A stretch of 64,000 bases of DNA. It comes from Casuarina equisetifolia. Lineage: Eukaryota > Streptophyta > Magnoliopsida > Fagales > Casuarinaceae. The stretch is taken from assembly GCA_028551475.1 (NCBI GenBank), contig CM052357.1, forward strand, positions 19,949,931 through 20,013,930. Direction: 5' to 3'. Below the pieces are notes generated by a model. It did no database searches and was not told the DNA's origin. It saw only the letters and a program-made list of their open reading frames with translations. Both the position numbers and the translations under genes were made by a program. Positions 26,189 through 37,148 of this stretch are shown here, one piece after another (the first letter of the stretch is position 1; the number at the start of each line of letters is the position of its first letter).

Positions 26189-28086
26189 TGTTGGAAAATA
26201 AGGGTTTTGTTATGACAAAATGTTTTTGAGAATATATTTCTTGAAATATATTTTTCATAAGTGCAAAATAAAACCATAGGAAGTAAAAGGTGTACAAATT
26301 ATAATATCAATCAATGATATTATAAAATAACCGGGTTCCTACATTTCTTAATATAATGTTACTATATAATGCTCTTAAGAAATAATTTATTTAATATCAT
26401 TATACAATGTCTTGAGAAAAAGGCTTACTTAATTGATGTTAAATGTGTCATAGATCATGTTTGAGAAAAAAATGATACTTGCTCTTGCTTGAATGAAGGT
26501 ATGAAGTATTTGGTTCTACCAATAACTTATATTATATGCTCTCAACCTACTCTCACTCTCGACCTGCTCATTACATAATGCTCTCGGCCTGCTATTACTC
26601 TCGACCTGCTCTTGCTCTCAGCCCATTTCACGGCTTCCTTATGAGATCACTGCCCATCAGTTAAATAAGCCCAACTTGTATTAAAATGAAACTCACCGTT
26701 TCACTTAGGCAGCGTCTCACTTAAGTTGCTCGCATGCAATGCCCTAAGAATGAATGAAAGCCAACTGAAGAAAGGAGAAAGAGATGGAGGAACAGCGCCA
26801 CTAGGGATCGAATCCTCAACGAGAGGATTCTTAAGAAGACCAATGTCAGTACGGTCGGATTTATGATTTAGATGGAAAATGTGAAGCTAATTTGAAGGTT
26901 GATTTGTTGTTCTAATGGGGAGAAAGCTTCATTACTAAGGTTTGAATGTTTGAAACCCTAGCTCTATTTTTTCTATTTAAGAAAAGCTAATCTATGGAGA
27001 AGGGTTTGACGCAAACGATTATCTGAAGTTCTGTTTAAGTGAAGATCGAATCCTCAACGAGAGGATTCCTGAGAAATCTAGTGTCAGTACGGTTAGATTT
27101 ATGATTTAGAAGGAAGATGTGAATCTAATTTGAAGGTTGATTTGTTGTTCTAATGGGGAGAAAGCTTCATTACTGAGGTTTGAACGTTTGAAACCCTAGC
27201 TCTATTTTTTCTATTTAAGAAAAGCTAATCTATGGAGAAGGGTTTGACACAAACGATTATCTGAAGTTCTCTTTAAGTGAAGAATCGATTATTGAGCTTA
27301 TCTATTTGATCATTCAACCTCATTCACTTTTGGTGAAATACAAAACCACAGTGATATTGTGATTAAATAGTTTCTTATTCGGATATATTATCAATCGTAT
27401 CTTGTATAACTTTGTTTATGTGCTGATTTCATTAAAAATATTTATTGCACATAAACATTGGAAGGAATCTAAAACTCTAATTTGTTATAATTTAGGGTTT
27501 TCATGATAGGAGCTTTAAGTCATTATATTCCTATTAAAATAGCTCCTTTAGGTTACAAAATCTCACAACCTTTTATATCATTTAGGATTTGTAATTGAGT
27601 TGTGATCTTTTGAACATATTCTGTAACATTGTTTAAGAATTCCTTGAAAGGGAATCGCTTCGATTACGGAGAATGTTTTCTCCTAATTCGGTTTGAGTAA
27701 ATGAGACATTAATTGGTTGGATTAAAGGAGAAAAGGGTGGATGTAGGACTCAAGGATTGAGTGTTGAACCACCGTGGTAAATTTGGTGTTTGTTTCTTTG
27801 CTCTCTATTGACTTGAATATCTCCTGTTGTTTGCTGCTTATTATTCTACCACTTATTTGATACTAACCGACTAGCTCATTTGTTATATAAGTGTGAAATT
27901 ATTCTAGATAACCTATTGTCTCATCTAGGAGTAAAGCACCATTTGCTTGAAATTTGCTTACTTGATACTGGTTTTATTTATATAACTTGTTTACATAATT
28001 GGATTGATTTTTACCAGAAATAATAAGAATTAACTCTTGGCTCAAACAATTCAACCCCTTTTCTTGTTAAGCCATAAAACCTAACA
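26189..28086 (-). mobile_element. Solo LTR, 1,898 bp, SIRE/Maximus-like copia, inserted in LINE-2
   Basis: On the minus strand it starts TGTTAGGTTTTATGG and ends TTATTTTCCAACA, flanked on both sides by CCCCC (26,184-26,188 and 28,087-28,091), a 5-bp target duplication. The start, followed shortly by an AGGGGTTGAATTG-like phrase, and the length fit LTRs of the SIRE/Maximus lineage of Ty1/copia; that assignment is from memory. It contains a 238-bp tandem duplication. No coding region is inside. Confidence 0.8.
26806..27281. repeat. 238-bp tandem duplication inside the SIRE-like solo LTR
   Basis: The phrase gatcgaatcctcaacgagag begins at 26,806 and again at 27,044. The two units are nearly identical throughout, including the 'gaaaccctagctctattt' segment. 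Confidence 0.88.
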
Positions 28087-28266
28087 CCCCCAAGTTATTA
28101 TTTTGATTAAACATAGAGTCAAAGAAGAAAATGTTGATGTAATTATAAAGAATGGATTCACAAGTTGGAATTATATCCATAATTACAGATTTAGCAATCT
28201 TAATAGAATATATATCCTTTGGAAAGCTTCTAATCTTTAACTTACAGTTAAAAAATCTTCTTTTCT

Positions 28267-30181
28267 AAAAGGATAAGCCTTATTCTTGGTGTTCCTACTT
28301 ACACTTAAAAACTACTTACTGAAAGGATAAGCCTTATTCTCCCTGAAATGATTAGTCAAAACCAAACTACTTTTATCAGGGGTCGTCAAATCTCTAAAAA
28401 TATTATGTTTTGTCAAGAATTGCTTCATAACTATCATAAGGGAGATAAAGGAAAGCGTGTTGCCATTAAGATTGATCTTATGAAAGCTTATGACATGGTT
28501 AAATGGGATGCTACATTGGGTGTTCTCCAAGTTATTCATACTCCTCAAACTTTACTTGATCTGATTAGCTAATGCATTAATACTACTAGATTCTCTGTTA
28601 ACTTCAATGGTGAGTATGTAGGTTATTTTGAGGGCACTAATGGGTTAAGGCAAAGAGATCCTTTATCCCCTTATTTGTTTGTGCTTGTCATGGAGATCCT
28701 TAATAGGATAATTATTGAGAAAGTTTCCACCTCTACTTTCAAATATCATTGGAGGTGCAAGGAAGAGAAAATCACTCACCTTTGTTTTGCATATGATTTA
28801 TTTTTACTTACACATAGGGATATTAATTCAGTATTATGTCTCATGGATGCCTTGGAGGAATTTGCAACACTCACAGGTTTGTAGTATAATCCTAGCAAAA
28901 GTCAGATATTTTTTTCAGGGATCACTGAACAAGAAAAACTTTTGATACTAGATCATACCCCTTTCTTCGAAGGAAGACTCCCTATTAGGTACCTTGGTGT
29001 TCCTCTTATTACAAGAAGGCTTACCTACATTGATTGCAAAGTTTTAATAGAGAAAATCATGGCAAGAATTGATGGATGGGGAATGAAACATCTAAGCTAT
29101 GCAGGTAGACTACAATTGGCAAAATCAATCCTCACTTTTATCTATACCTTTTGGATGCAAATGTTCCTTCTCCCAAAACAAACCATATATGAGATTGAAA
29201 AGAAAATAAAGCACTTTTTCTAGGCAAGCCACTTAGAAGATCATAAAACTCATAAGGTTGCTTGGCAAGTTGTTTGTTCACCAACAAAGGAAAGTGGTCT
29301 TAGACTACTAAACCTTAAAGTATGGAATAAAGTTTTGTTAAGGCGATCTCTCTGAAATCTCATAAATTGCCCTAATTCATCCTTATGGAGTAAGTGAATT
29401 CATTGTACTAAATGCAGGAGAAATTCAATTATAGATCTTGACATTAAAGGAAATATGGCATGGAGTTAGAGAGGTCTTCTAAAGTTACGACAAACTTTAA
29501 CCTCTACACTAACCAAACCTTCTTATTATTGTAAGGAAACATACAAGGAATTATGTCAAGTGAACATTGAGGTTGAATGGTATAATTTGATATGATTGGG
29601 ATGAATTAGCAAACATAACTTCATTGGTTGGCTCATATGTAGAGACAAACTTCCTACAGCAGAAGTGGTTTCTCGCTGGCTTCCCTTAATTGATCTATAT
29701 TGTAATTTCTGTGGCTCTCACTATGAAAATAGATCACATTTGTTTTTTCAGTGCACTTGGACTAACCAGGTTTGGAGACCTATTTTAGCTCAACAAGGCA
29801 TTCATAAGGTCATCTATGATTGAGAATCTAAATTGCAATGGATGATTAAAGCAACTAAGGGAAAGGATTTAGCCGCAAAGCTTCTCAAGCTTTCTTTCTT
29901 AGCTTGTCTTTATTGTATATGGTTAGAACGTAATCGTAGACATTTTCAGAATAAGTCTATTGATATTCCAATGTTGTTAGTTAAAATCAGGAGAGTAGTC
30001 CGTGGAAGAGCTTTTTTGTTTAGAAACATTAAACTCTCTCAAGCTACTAGTTTGTTAAGTCATAGTTGGGGAATTCTAAATGCTATCTTCTCCTAAATGA
30101 ATTGTAATGCTGGGGTATGCCCTTAAGCTTATGTATTTCTTTATTCTTTGATGAATAAATTCACATATTCATCAAAAAAAT
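28267..30181 (+). mobile_element. L1-type LINE, 5'-truncated (LINE-1), with 16-bp target duplication
   Basis: The insert is flanked by AAAAAATCTTCTTTTC at 28,251-28,266 and 30,182-30,197, and ends in an A-rich tail. It codes for reverse transcriptase (about 28,330-28,890: ISQNQTTFIRGRQI, IKIDLMKAYDMVKWD, GLRQRDPLSPYLF), the connecting region (SYAGRLQLAKSIL), and a C-terminal zinc-finger domain (CNFCGSHYENRSHLFFQC near 29,700-29,760). The catalytic FADD box reads CFAYDLFLL, so the first aspartate is replaced. Stops follow LLDLIS, ATLTGL and IKHFF. The 5' part including the endonuclease is missing. It sits inside the endonuclease region of LINE-2 in the same orientation. Confidence 0.93.
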
Positions 30182-30687
30182 AAAAAATCTTCTTTTCAAG
30201 CCATCAATTGCTTAATTGAAAAGTCAGGTATGCACCCATATTTTTGTCTATTGTCTATACAAGTAACTTGGAGATTAAACGTAAAGAATTATAGGCTAAC
30301 CTTACTAGCTTCTCTAATATTAATGTAAATAATGTTCCTTGGTTGATTATAGGTGATTTCAAGGAAATACAGAATACAAGTAAGTGCATTGGCCCTAATG
30401 TTTGATGGACACAAGGAATGAGGACTTGAATGAAATGATTGAAAATATGGCATTGACTGAACCTCCTTATTCGGGTCCACTATTCATATGGACAAACAAA
30501 GGTTCAAGTACTAGTCTTAAAGCTAGTAAGATTAATAAAGCCATTACCAATGGGGAATGGATTTTAAATTTGAAAACATTGCTATTGAGTTTTTGCTCCC
30601 TAGTGTATCATATCATTTTCCATTTTTAATAAAGCTTGGTAATACTACACACAAAGAAATTCTTCATTCAAATTCCTTAATTTTTGG

Positions 30688-30913
30688 ATTAATTGTTTAG
30701 ATTTCATAGATAGAGTTAGTTTAGTATGGCAACAAGAAGTAGTAGGCTCAAAAATGTTTCAAGGGGTGTGAAAACTAAAAGCTTTAAAGCCTCTTCTTAG
30801 ATTAATTGCTTAGATTTCATGGATAGAGTTAGTTTAGTATGGCAACAAGAAGTAGTAGACTCAACAATGTTTCAGGGAGTGTGAAAACTAAAAGCTTTAA
30901 AGTCTCTTCCTAG
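30688..30913. repeat. 113-bp tandem duplication inside LINE-2
   Basis: The phrases 'attaattg(t/c)ttagatttcat' and 'tagtatggcaacaagaagta' occur in both units, with only a few differences. It lies downstream of the endonuclease region. Confidence 0.85.
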
Positions 30914-32390
30914 GAAATTTAATGCAATTCAATTTGGTGATCTGTATTTGAAAATAAAGAATGCTAGAGAAAATTTACAACAAGTGCAACATAAATTAGA
31001 ATTTCATCCTCATTGTCATGATATGCATTTTAAGGAAAATGCATAACTAAAGTTACTACTTGCAATGAGTAAACATGAAGAGATTTTACTCAAATAGAAA
31101 TCTAGGAACCTATGGCCAAAAGAAAGAGATAGTAATAGTAAGATGTTCTTTACATCATTGATGTAAAGAATGAGAGCACAAAACAAGATTAGTAAACTAG
31201 TATTGATAGATAGATCAATTATCACATAAGAAGAAGACTTGAGAACTACTATTATTTCATATTATAAATCTATCCTTGGTAATGCCAAAAGTATCTTCAC
31301 CAACTTTGAGAGGTACACGTCTTTGTTCCATGATGATGTAAGTGCACTTCTTAATCTAATAAGTTTTTAGCATTTAGGTGTTATTAAAGCTCTTTGGGAA
31401 TTCATGATTTTAAAGTGTTTAGACCAAATGGATATAGTAGCTTATTTTATAAAAAAGCTTGACCTTTCATTGGAATAAATATAGAGGATGTTTTAGTACA
31501 ATTTTTCTTCTCAAGGGGATTAGGGTTACCAAATCTTAAACTTTAGGATGTATATTTTGGAATTTCATTAATCTTCTAAATCCTTTGTTATGGAGTAAGT
31601 GGATCCACAATTCAAAATGTTAAAAAAAATTCAGTAATGCAACTTGACATTAAAGGTTCCATAGCATAAAATTAGATAGGTCTTCTCAAACTAAGGTCCA
31701 TACTTACCTCGATTCTTTATAAGTTTGTCTATTATTACAAAGAAATTTATTAAGACCTTCAACTAGTTAATGAAAAAGTTGATTTGTATAATCTAATTTG
31801 GACTAGTGGCATTTGCAAACATAATTTTGTGAGATGGCTAGTTTTTCAAGATTAGCTTTCTACAATAGAAAGAACAGTACAATCAGTTCCTTCTATTAAA
31901 TTATACCGTGATTTTTGTCAATCCTAAGTTGAAAAAAAGAATCATCTTTTTTTTAAATGTTCATGGACAATGATGATCTAGAAGACTATCTTTACCCATA
32001 ATGGAATTTAATGTCATATTGAATGATGAAATAGAAAACTATAATGGATGATTAGAGCAACTAAAGAAAAGGATTTGGATGCAAAGCTTCTTAAGATATC
32101 TTTTTTAGCTTACCTTTATTATATATGGGCAAAATGAAATAGAAGCCAATTTCATAATAAAACAATTAACATTCCAATCATATTGGCTAAAGTAAGGAGA
32201 ATTGTATGAAGGAAAGCTTATTTGTTTCAAAATATAAAATCTTCATAGGAAAATGTTATTTTAAATGAGATTTAGAGGCTACTAATCTCTATCTTTTCTA
32301 ATTTTCATAATTTTGAAATGTTAGGTATGCCTATATGCTTTTGTACTCTATTTTTTATTAATGTAAATTTACATTTCTACAAAAAAAAAA

Positions 32391-33345
32391 TTAAGAAGCT
32401 TTAAAGCCCAATCTTTTTCTTTAGTTACTTTAATTATTTTTTGTAATTTAGAGTTTCAATCATTGATAACCCTATGAAGGCCTTGTTATGCAACAATACT
32501 TTACCAAATTTGCTAGTCCAAGTATATTAAAAAAATAAGTATGACTTGTTTTTAAATTAAAAACCATAATAATTACAATATAGGTCAATTAAGGAAAGCC
32601 ATTAAGATATGACTTTTACTATAGGAAGTCTATGCTTGAATATGAGTCATTTAATAAAATTATGTTCATTAATACTACCTAACCATATCCATTCAACCTC
32701 AATATTAACTTAGAATAATTCCTTATACATTTCTTTATAACAATAAGAAGGTTTGAAAAGAGTAAATATGAAAATTTGTTGTAGCTTGAAAGGACCTCTC
32801 CAACTCTATGCTATATTTTCTTTAAAGTCAAGATGTATGAATAAAGTTTTTTTGCATTTAATATTATGAATACATTTATTTCATAAGGATAAACATAAAT
32901 AGTCAATGAAATTCCAAAGTAATCATCCCAATGGAACCTTATTCCAACTTTAAGGTCTAGTAACTCAAGTTCTATTTGCCTTTTAGGTGAGCAAATAACT
33001 ACTAAGCAATCTTGGGAATTACCTGCCCACACAAAGTGTTTAATCTTCTTCTCAATCTCATAAATTGTTTGCTTTGGGAGAATGAATAGTTATACCCAAA
33101 AGATGCAAATTGAAGTAAGAACTAATTTTGTAATTATAACTTTTCTACATAGCTAAGATGTCTTATTCTTCTTCCATCAATTCTTTCAATGATTTTTTTT
33201 GTTAAAACCTTACAATCAATGCAAGTAAGCCTTTGTAACAAGAGGAACACTAAAATACCTAATAGGGAAAGTTCCCAAGTATATATTTCATTTTTAAAAT
33301 GATTCATAAGCAACATTAGAACATGAAAATACTAGTCGCACTATT
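32391..33345 (-). mobile_element. LINE (L1-type) internal fragment, minus strand
   Basis: The reverse strand resembles 28,960-29,930 of LINE-1, covering the connecting region and zinc-finger tail. It starts immediately after the A-rich 3' end of LINE-2 and lacks its own 3' tail, so the two are tail to tail. It is degenerate, with several stops. Confidence 0.75.
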
Positions 33346-34429
33346 TTTAACATGTCATTTGTTACAAGTAATATGAATTCTAAGCTTCATTATGAAGCTA
33401 AGAGATCCACTTTTATACCTGGACGATGTCACCTTTTAAACATGGGTTTGATCATATATTAAAAATCTCATTTCCTTCATAAAATTGTTGGATTAGGAAA
33501 GATCATGCATCTTATTTTAGAGACGGTTTCCTAAGCATGACTTAAGTAATGGGATGCATTCTTAGCTATTGTTCTTAATAACTTTGACATAAATTCCTAG
33601 TCGGTTTTACTTTTTGATAACTTGTATAATAAATTAATCAAATTTATTATGTTCCGAGTAGAGATAAAGAAAGGTAAATTTTATTGAGGTTAGCCTATGA
33701 CGACAAAAGCATCTCGTACAATAATAATTTTTTAATCCGTTACAGGACACTAGTGACTTCCTAGGACACTAGGCAGTCACTAGTGTCATCGGGTTAATAC
33801 AAAGCACGCTAAAGAAACTTAATTACGTACGTCAAGGTTCCAAGGTTCCAAGGTTCCTACCTCTTTGGAGGAAAACTTTAATGGGCATACGCATAGGCTG
33901 AAAGAGGTACATATACCAATAAATTTTATTAAGTATTAGAAACTTTGAATGTCTATCTAAAAATTAACTTATGAATTAAGAGAATAATTTCTTATATTTA
34001 AATATTACTTAAAATTTGTTTATTTCTTATTTGATACTTTCATTCTTAACATTTGCTTATATACTAAACATATATTAGACTTAAGGTTAAATAAAATAAG
34101 ATAAATGCTTCCATACACCAAGCATATATGATATGTCCAGAGTTAAATTAGAATTAAATGGACCTAATTTTGATACCTCATTAAGAAGTATAGAGATTTA
34201 AAGCAAAAGTTAACTTGTAAGTTGAAAAAATAATTTTTACATTTAAAATATTCAGAAATCTTTTATTTTCAAACTTTCATCTTCAACATTAAGTAATATA
34301 CGGCAGACACAACTCCTGTTACAAACCTTAAATACAATAGTATCACATTATTTGACCTTTTAAGGTCATTATTCTAAACTTCATAAGAAACTAGAAAAAA
34401 GACAGGTTTTCATCATACGAGATCTCAAT
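33346..34429. other. 3' flank of TPS relic B; no gene recognised
   Basis: AT-rich sequence. The segment 33,811-33,915 resembles 5,277-5,370 downstream of TPS relic A and contains three copies of 'caaggttc'. A long inverted repeat lies at 33,746-33,787. Confidence 0.5.
33746..33787. repeat. 42-bp near-perfect palindrome
   Basis: The outer arms GACACTAGTGACT (33,746-33,758) and AGTCACTAGTGTC (33,775-33,787) are perfect complements. Between them CCTAG and CTAGG form an inner stem around GACA, with one mismatched pair separating the stems. Confidence 0.85.
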
Positions 34430-35505
34430 TTAGTTGAGCAAGAGAGGTTCCACTAGTACGGATATGACACTGTCCTTGGTCTCTCGATCTTGAACACCGA
34501 ATCCATCGCCGTACTGGTAAAGGACATGCCCCATACACACGATATTTGTGACAATATTGACACACGACTGTGCCTTGGGTGTTTTAGAGAAGCATTGTCC
34601 ATTTAATTTCTTCCACGTTTTGATTATCATGTCCTTGATGTGTCCTGAAGCCATTTCCTCTGAAACATTCGCTTCTCTCGTGTAACATAGGATTGAGGAA
34701 GCACCATCCCCACTTTCTCTTTCTGCCTGATACAAGTAATTTCAAAGGTTATTAACAGATGAACAAATACGCCGTGAAAGTATCATTGTAGGCATTACTT
34801 TTCAGTCCAAGGAAAGATGGGTTACCTTTGATGTTGCGAGATCGTTGCAAAGTCGAACTATAAGAGATCTATTATACATAAGATCTCGCCTTTTTTCCGC
34901 AAAAATTTCAAAATCTTCTTCTATCTAATGTTCTATACAAAAGAATGCAGGGGTCAAAATCACAGGGACCGACGACGATATCCATGCATTCCTTATATAT
35001 TCTTGCATTGTATAGCCCAGTTCTACCACTTTGCTTCCACAAGTAATGAAGCACAAAAATCTGTCCACTATTGAATCTCATTCGCGATGAGATCGCGACG
35101 TGGATTTTTTACACAAGGACCGACGACGATCTCATCGGTAATATTGTACAGTGCTAAGAACCACTCTTCATGGACTCTGGAAGGTGTTGAGTTTCCTTTA
35201 CATCCCACCTGCATTTTCATATGTTAATTAGATTTTTTAACGTTCCAAAATGACCATGAGCCTTGTGTATTGAAAGTGCCAACGGTGATAAGTCGCAATA
35301 ATAACCTTTGCACGGCTTTGGTGAAATCCTTCAGTTCTTCCAATGTGCCATAAACATCGTAAAGATCATAAACCACTAGTACGAGATTGAGGACTTTGGT
35401 AACTGATTGTCTGAAACATTTGTTCCGAGGTTCGAACACAAAGCCCACCGTGCACATGAAAGCTTCAACAAGTCTGTCTCTCACAAAACTCATATTCTAT
35501 CTGAG
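34430..35505 (-). pseudogene. Terpene synthase pseudogene B, exons 4-7 only
   Basis: Exon 7 (34,430-34,726, 297 nt) is open and ends in VEPLLLN. Exon 6 (about 34,825-35,075) has a stop after VEAKW and an internal deletion. Exon 5 is a degraded remnant near 35,090-35,210. Exon 4 (35,306-about 35,505) has a stop just before NMSFVRD. The metal-binding DDxxD motif reads VVYDLYDVYGT, so the first aspartate of DDLYD is replaced by tyrosine. It is closely related to relic A exon by exon. A LINE begins inside exon 4. Intron-1-like sequence resumes at 36,904, so exons 2 and 3 are absent. It cannot encode an active enzyme. Confidence 0.9.
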
Positions 35506-36903
35506 CCCCAGATTTTTTTTTTTTTATGAATATGTGAGTTTATTCATCGAAGAATAAAGAATTACATAAGCTTAAGGGCATACCCTAGTATTATAATTCA
35601 TCTAAGAGAAGATAGAATTTAGAATTTCCCAACTATGACTTAACAAACCAGTAGCTTGAGAGAGTTAATGTTTCTAAACAAAGAAGCTCTTCCACAAACT
35701 ACTCTCCTGATTTTAGCTAACAATATTGGAATATCATTAGACTTATTCTGAAAACATCTACGATTACGTTCTAACCATATACAATAAAAACAAGCTAAGA
35801 AAGAAAGCTTGAGAAACTTTATGGCTAAATCTTTTCCCTTAGTTGCTTTAATCATCCATTACAATTCAGATTCCTAATCGTAAATGACCTTACAAATGCC
35901 TTGTTGAGCTAGAATAGTTCTCCAAACCTGGTTAGTCCAAGTGCACTGAAAAAACAAATGTGATCTATTTTCATATTGAGAGCCACAGAAATTACAATAC
36001 AGATCAATTGAGGGGAGTTAGTGAGAAACCATTGCTGCTGTAGGAAGTTTGTCTTTACATAAGCCAACCAATGAAGTTATGTTTGTTGATTCCTCCCGAC
36101 CATATCAAATTATACCATTCAACCTCAGTGCTCACTTGACATAATTCCTTGTATGTTTCCTTACAACAATAAGAAGGTTTGGTTAGTGTAGAGGTTAAAG
36201 TTTGTCGTACTTTAAAAGACCTTTCAAACTCCATGTCATATTTCCTTTGATGTCAAGATCCATAATTGAATTTCTCCTGCATTTAGTACTATGAATCCAC
36301 TTACTCCATAAGGATGAGTTAGGGCAATTTATGAGATTCTAGAGAGATCGCCCTAACAAAACTTTATTCCATACTTTAAGGTTTAGTAGTCCAAGACCAC
36401 CTTCCTTTTTTTGTGAACAAACAACTTGCCAAGCAACCTTATGAGTTTTATGATCTTTTGAGTGGCCTGCCCAAAGAAAGTGTTTTATCTTCTTCTGAAT
36501 CTCATATATGGTTTGCTTTAGGAGAAGAAACATTTGCATCCAAAAGGTATAGATAGAAGTGAGGACTGATTTTGCCAATTGTAGTCTTCATGTATAGCTT
36601 AGATGTTTCATTCCCCATCCATCAATTCTTGCCATGATTTTCTCTATCAAAACTTTGCAATCAATGTTGGTAAGCTTTCTTGTAATAAGAGGAACACTAA
36701 GGTACTTAATAGGTAGTCTTCTTTCGAATAAGGGGGTATGATCTAGTATCAAAAGTTTTTCTTGTTCAATTATCCTTGAAAAAATATCTGACTTTTGCTA
36801 GGATTATACTGAAAAAATATCTGACTTTTGCTAGGATTATACTAAAAAAAATATCTGACTTTTGCTAGGATTATACTGAAAAAATATCTGACTTTTGCTA
36901 GGA
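35506..36903 (-). mobile_element. L1-type LINE, 5'-truncated (LINE-5), inside TPS relic B
   Basis: Read on the minus strand it ends in a long A-tract (T-run at about 35,507-35,525). It matches LINE-1 at 28,870-30,180 over its length, including the phrases TFWMQMFLLLKQTIYEI, WAGHSKDHKTHK and ATKGKDLAIKFLKLSFLAC. The 5' end is truncated in the reverse transcriptase region and is made of four tandem copies of a 33-34-bp unit. No target-site duplication is visible. The left flank is TPS exon 4 and the right flank matches the TPS intron 1/exon 2 border. Confidence 0.9.
36778..36903. repeat. Four tandem copies of a 33-34-bp unit at the LINE-5 5' end
   Basis: Units start at 36,778, 36,811, 36,844 and 36,878, each reading 'tatctgacttttgctagga' in its middle. 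LINE-1 carries the corresponding sequence only once (about 28,882-28,918), so the amplification is specific to this insertion. Confidence 0.9.
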
Positions 36904-37148
36904 CTTTGTTGACCATGTCGATGGTTATTCGATATTATGTGGGTAGGTGTGAGATGCAGCGCTAACTAATAAGAATTTGATGAACGAATTTCATGCAAAG
37001 AATATACAGGCACATACAAGCCCCATGTACCCCTCCTACTTCTTGGAAAGTGAGTTAATTAAACACAATGCCGCCATTAAACTGTTATTGTCTTGTCAAC
37101 CAAAAGTATTAGCATAAAATTCCAAAGACTAGTACTTTAAGGGAAATT
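36904..37148 (-). pseudogene. TPS relic B intron 1 / upstream remnant
   Basis: The segment around 36,950 (gtgagatgcagcgctaact) matches intron 1 of relic A at about 13,583-13,602. Similarity also exists to the segment near 4,680-4,760. No coding exon remains. Confidence 0.6.

Larger units (their letters stand above)
24560..32390 (+). mobile_element. L1-type LINE, old copy (LINE-2), interrupted by a solo LTR and a younger LINE
   Basis: Three separated segments belong to one plus-strand LINE. Segment 24,560-26,188 holds ORF1 (phrases such as VPIWVHLYNIP, GKPLYMDKVTEQ and LSYAKVY resemble the DUF4283/zinc-knuckle region of plant LINE ORF1). Segment 28,087-28,266 and its continuation from 30,198 hold the endonuclease domain (RVKEENVDVIIKNG, WNYIHNYRFSN, then PWLIIGDFKEI). 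Segment 31,300-32,390 holds a little reverse transcriptase-proximal sequence, the zinc-finger tail and an A-rich 3' end near 32,380. Most of the reverse transcriptase is missing, and frames are interrupted by numerous stops. A 113-bp tandem duplication lies at 30,688-30,913. Confidence 0.82.

Noticed and set aside
36778-36903. CRISPR-like array (regular short repeats)
   Set aside because: Head-to-tail copies with no spacers, made of LINE sequence in a plant genome.
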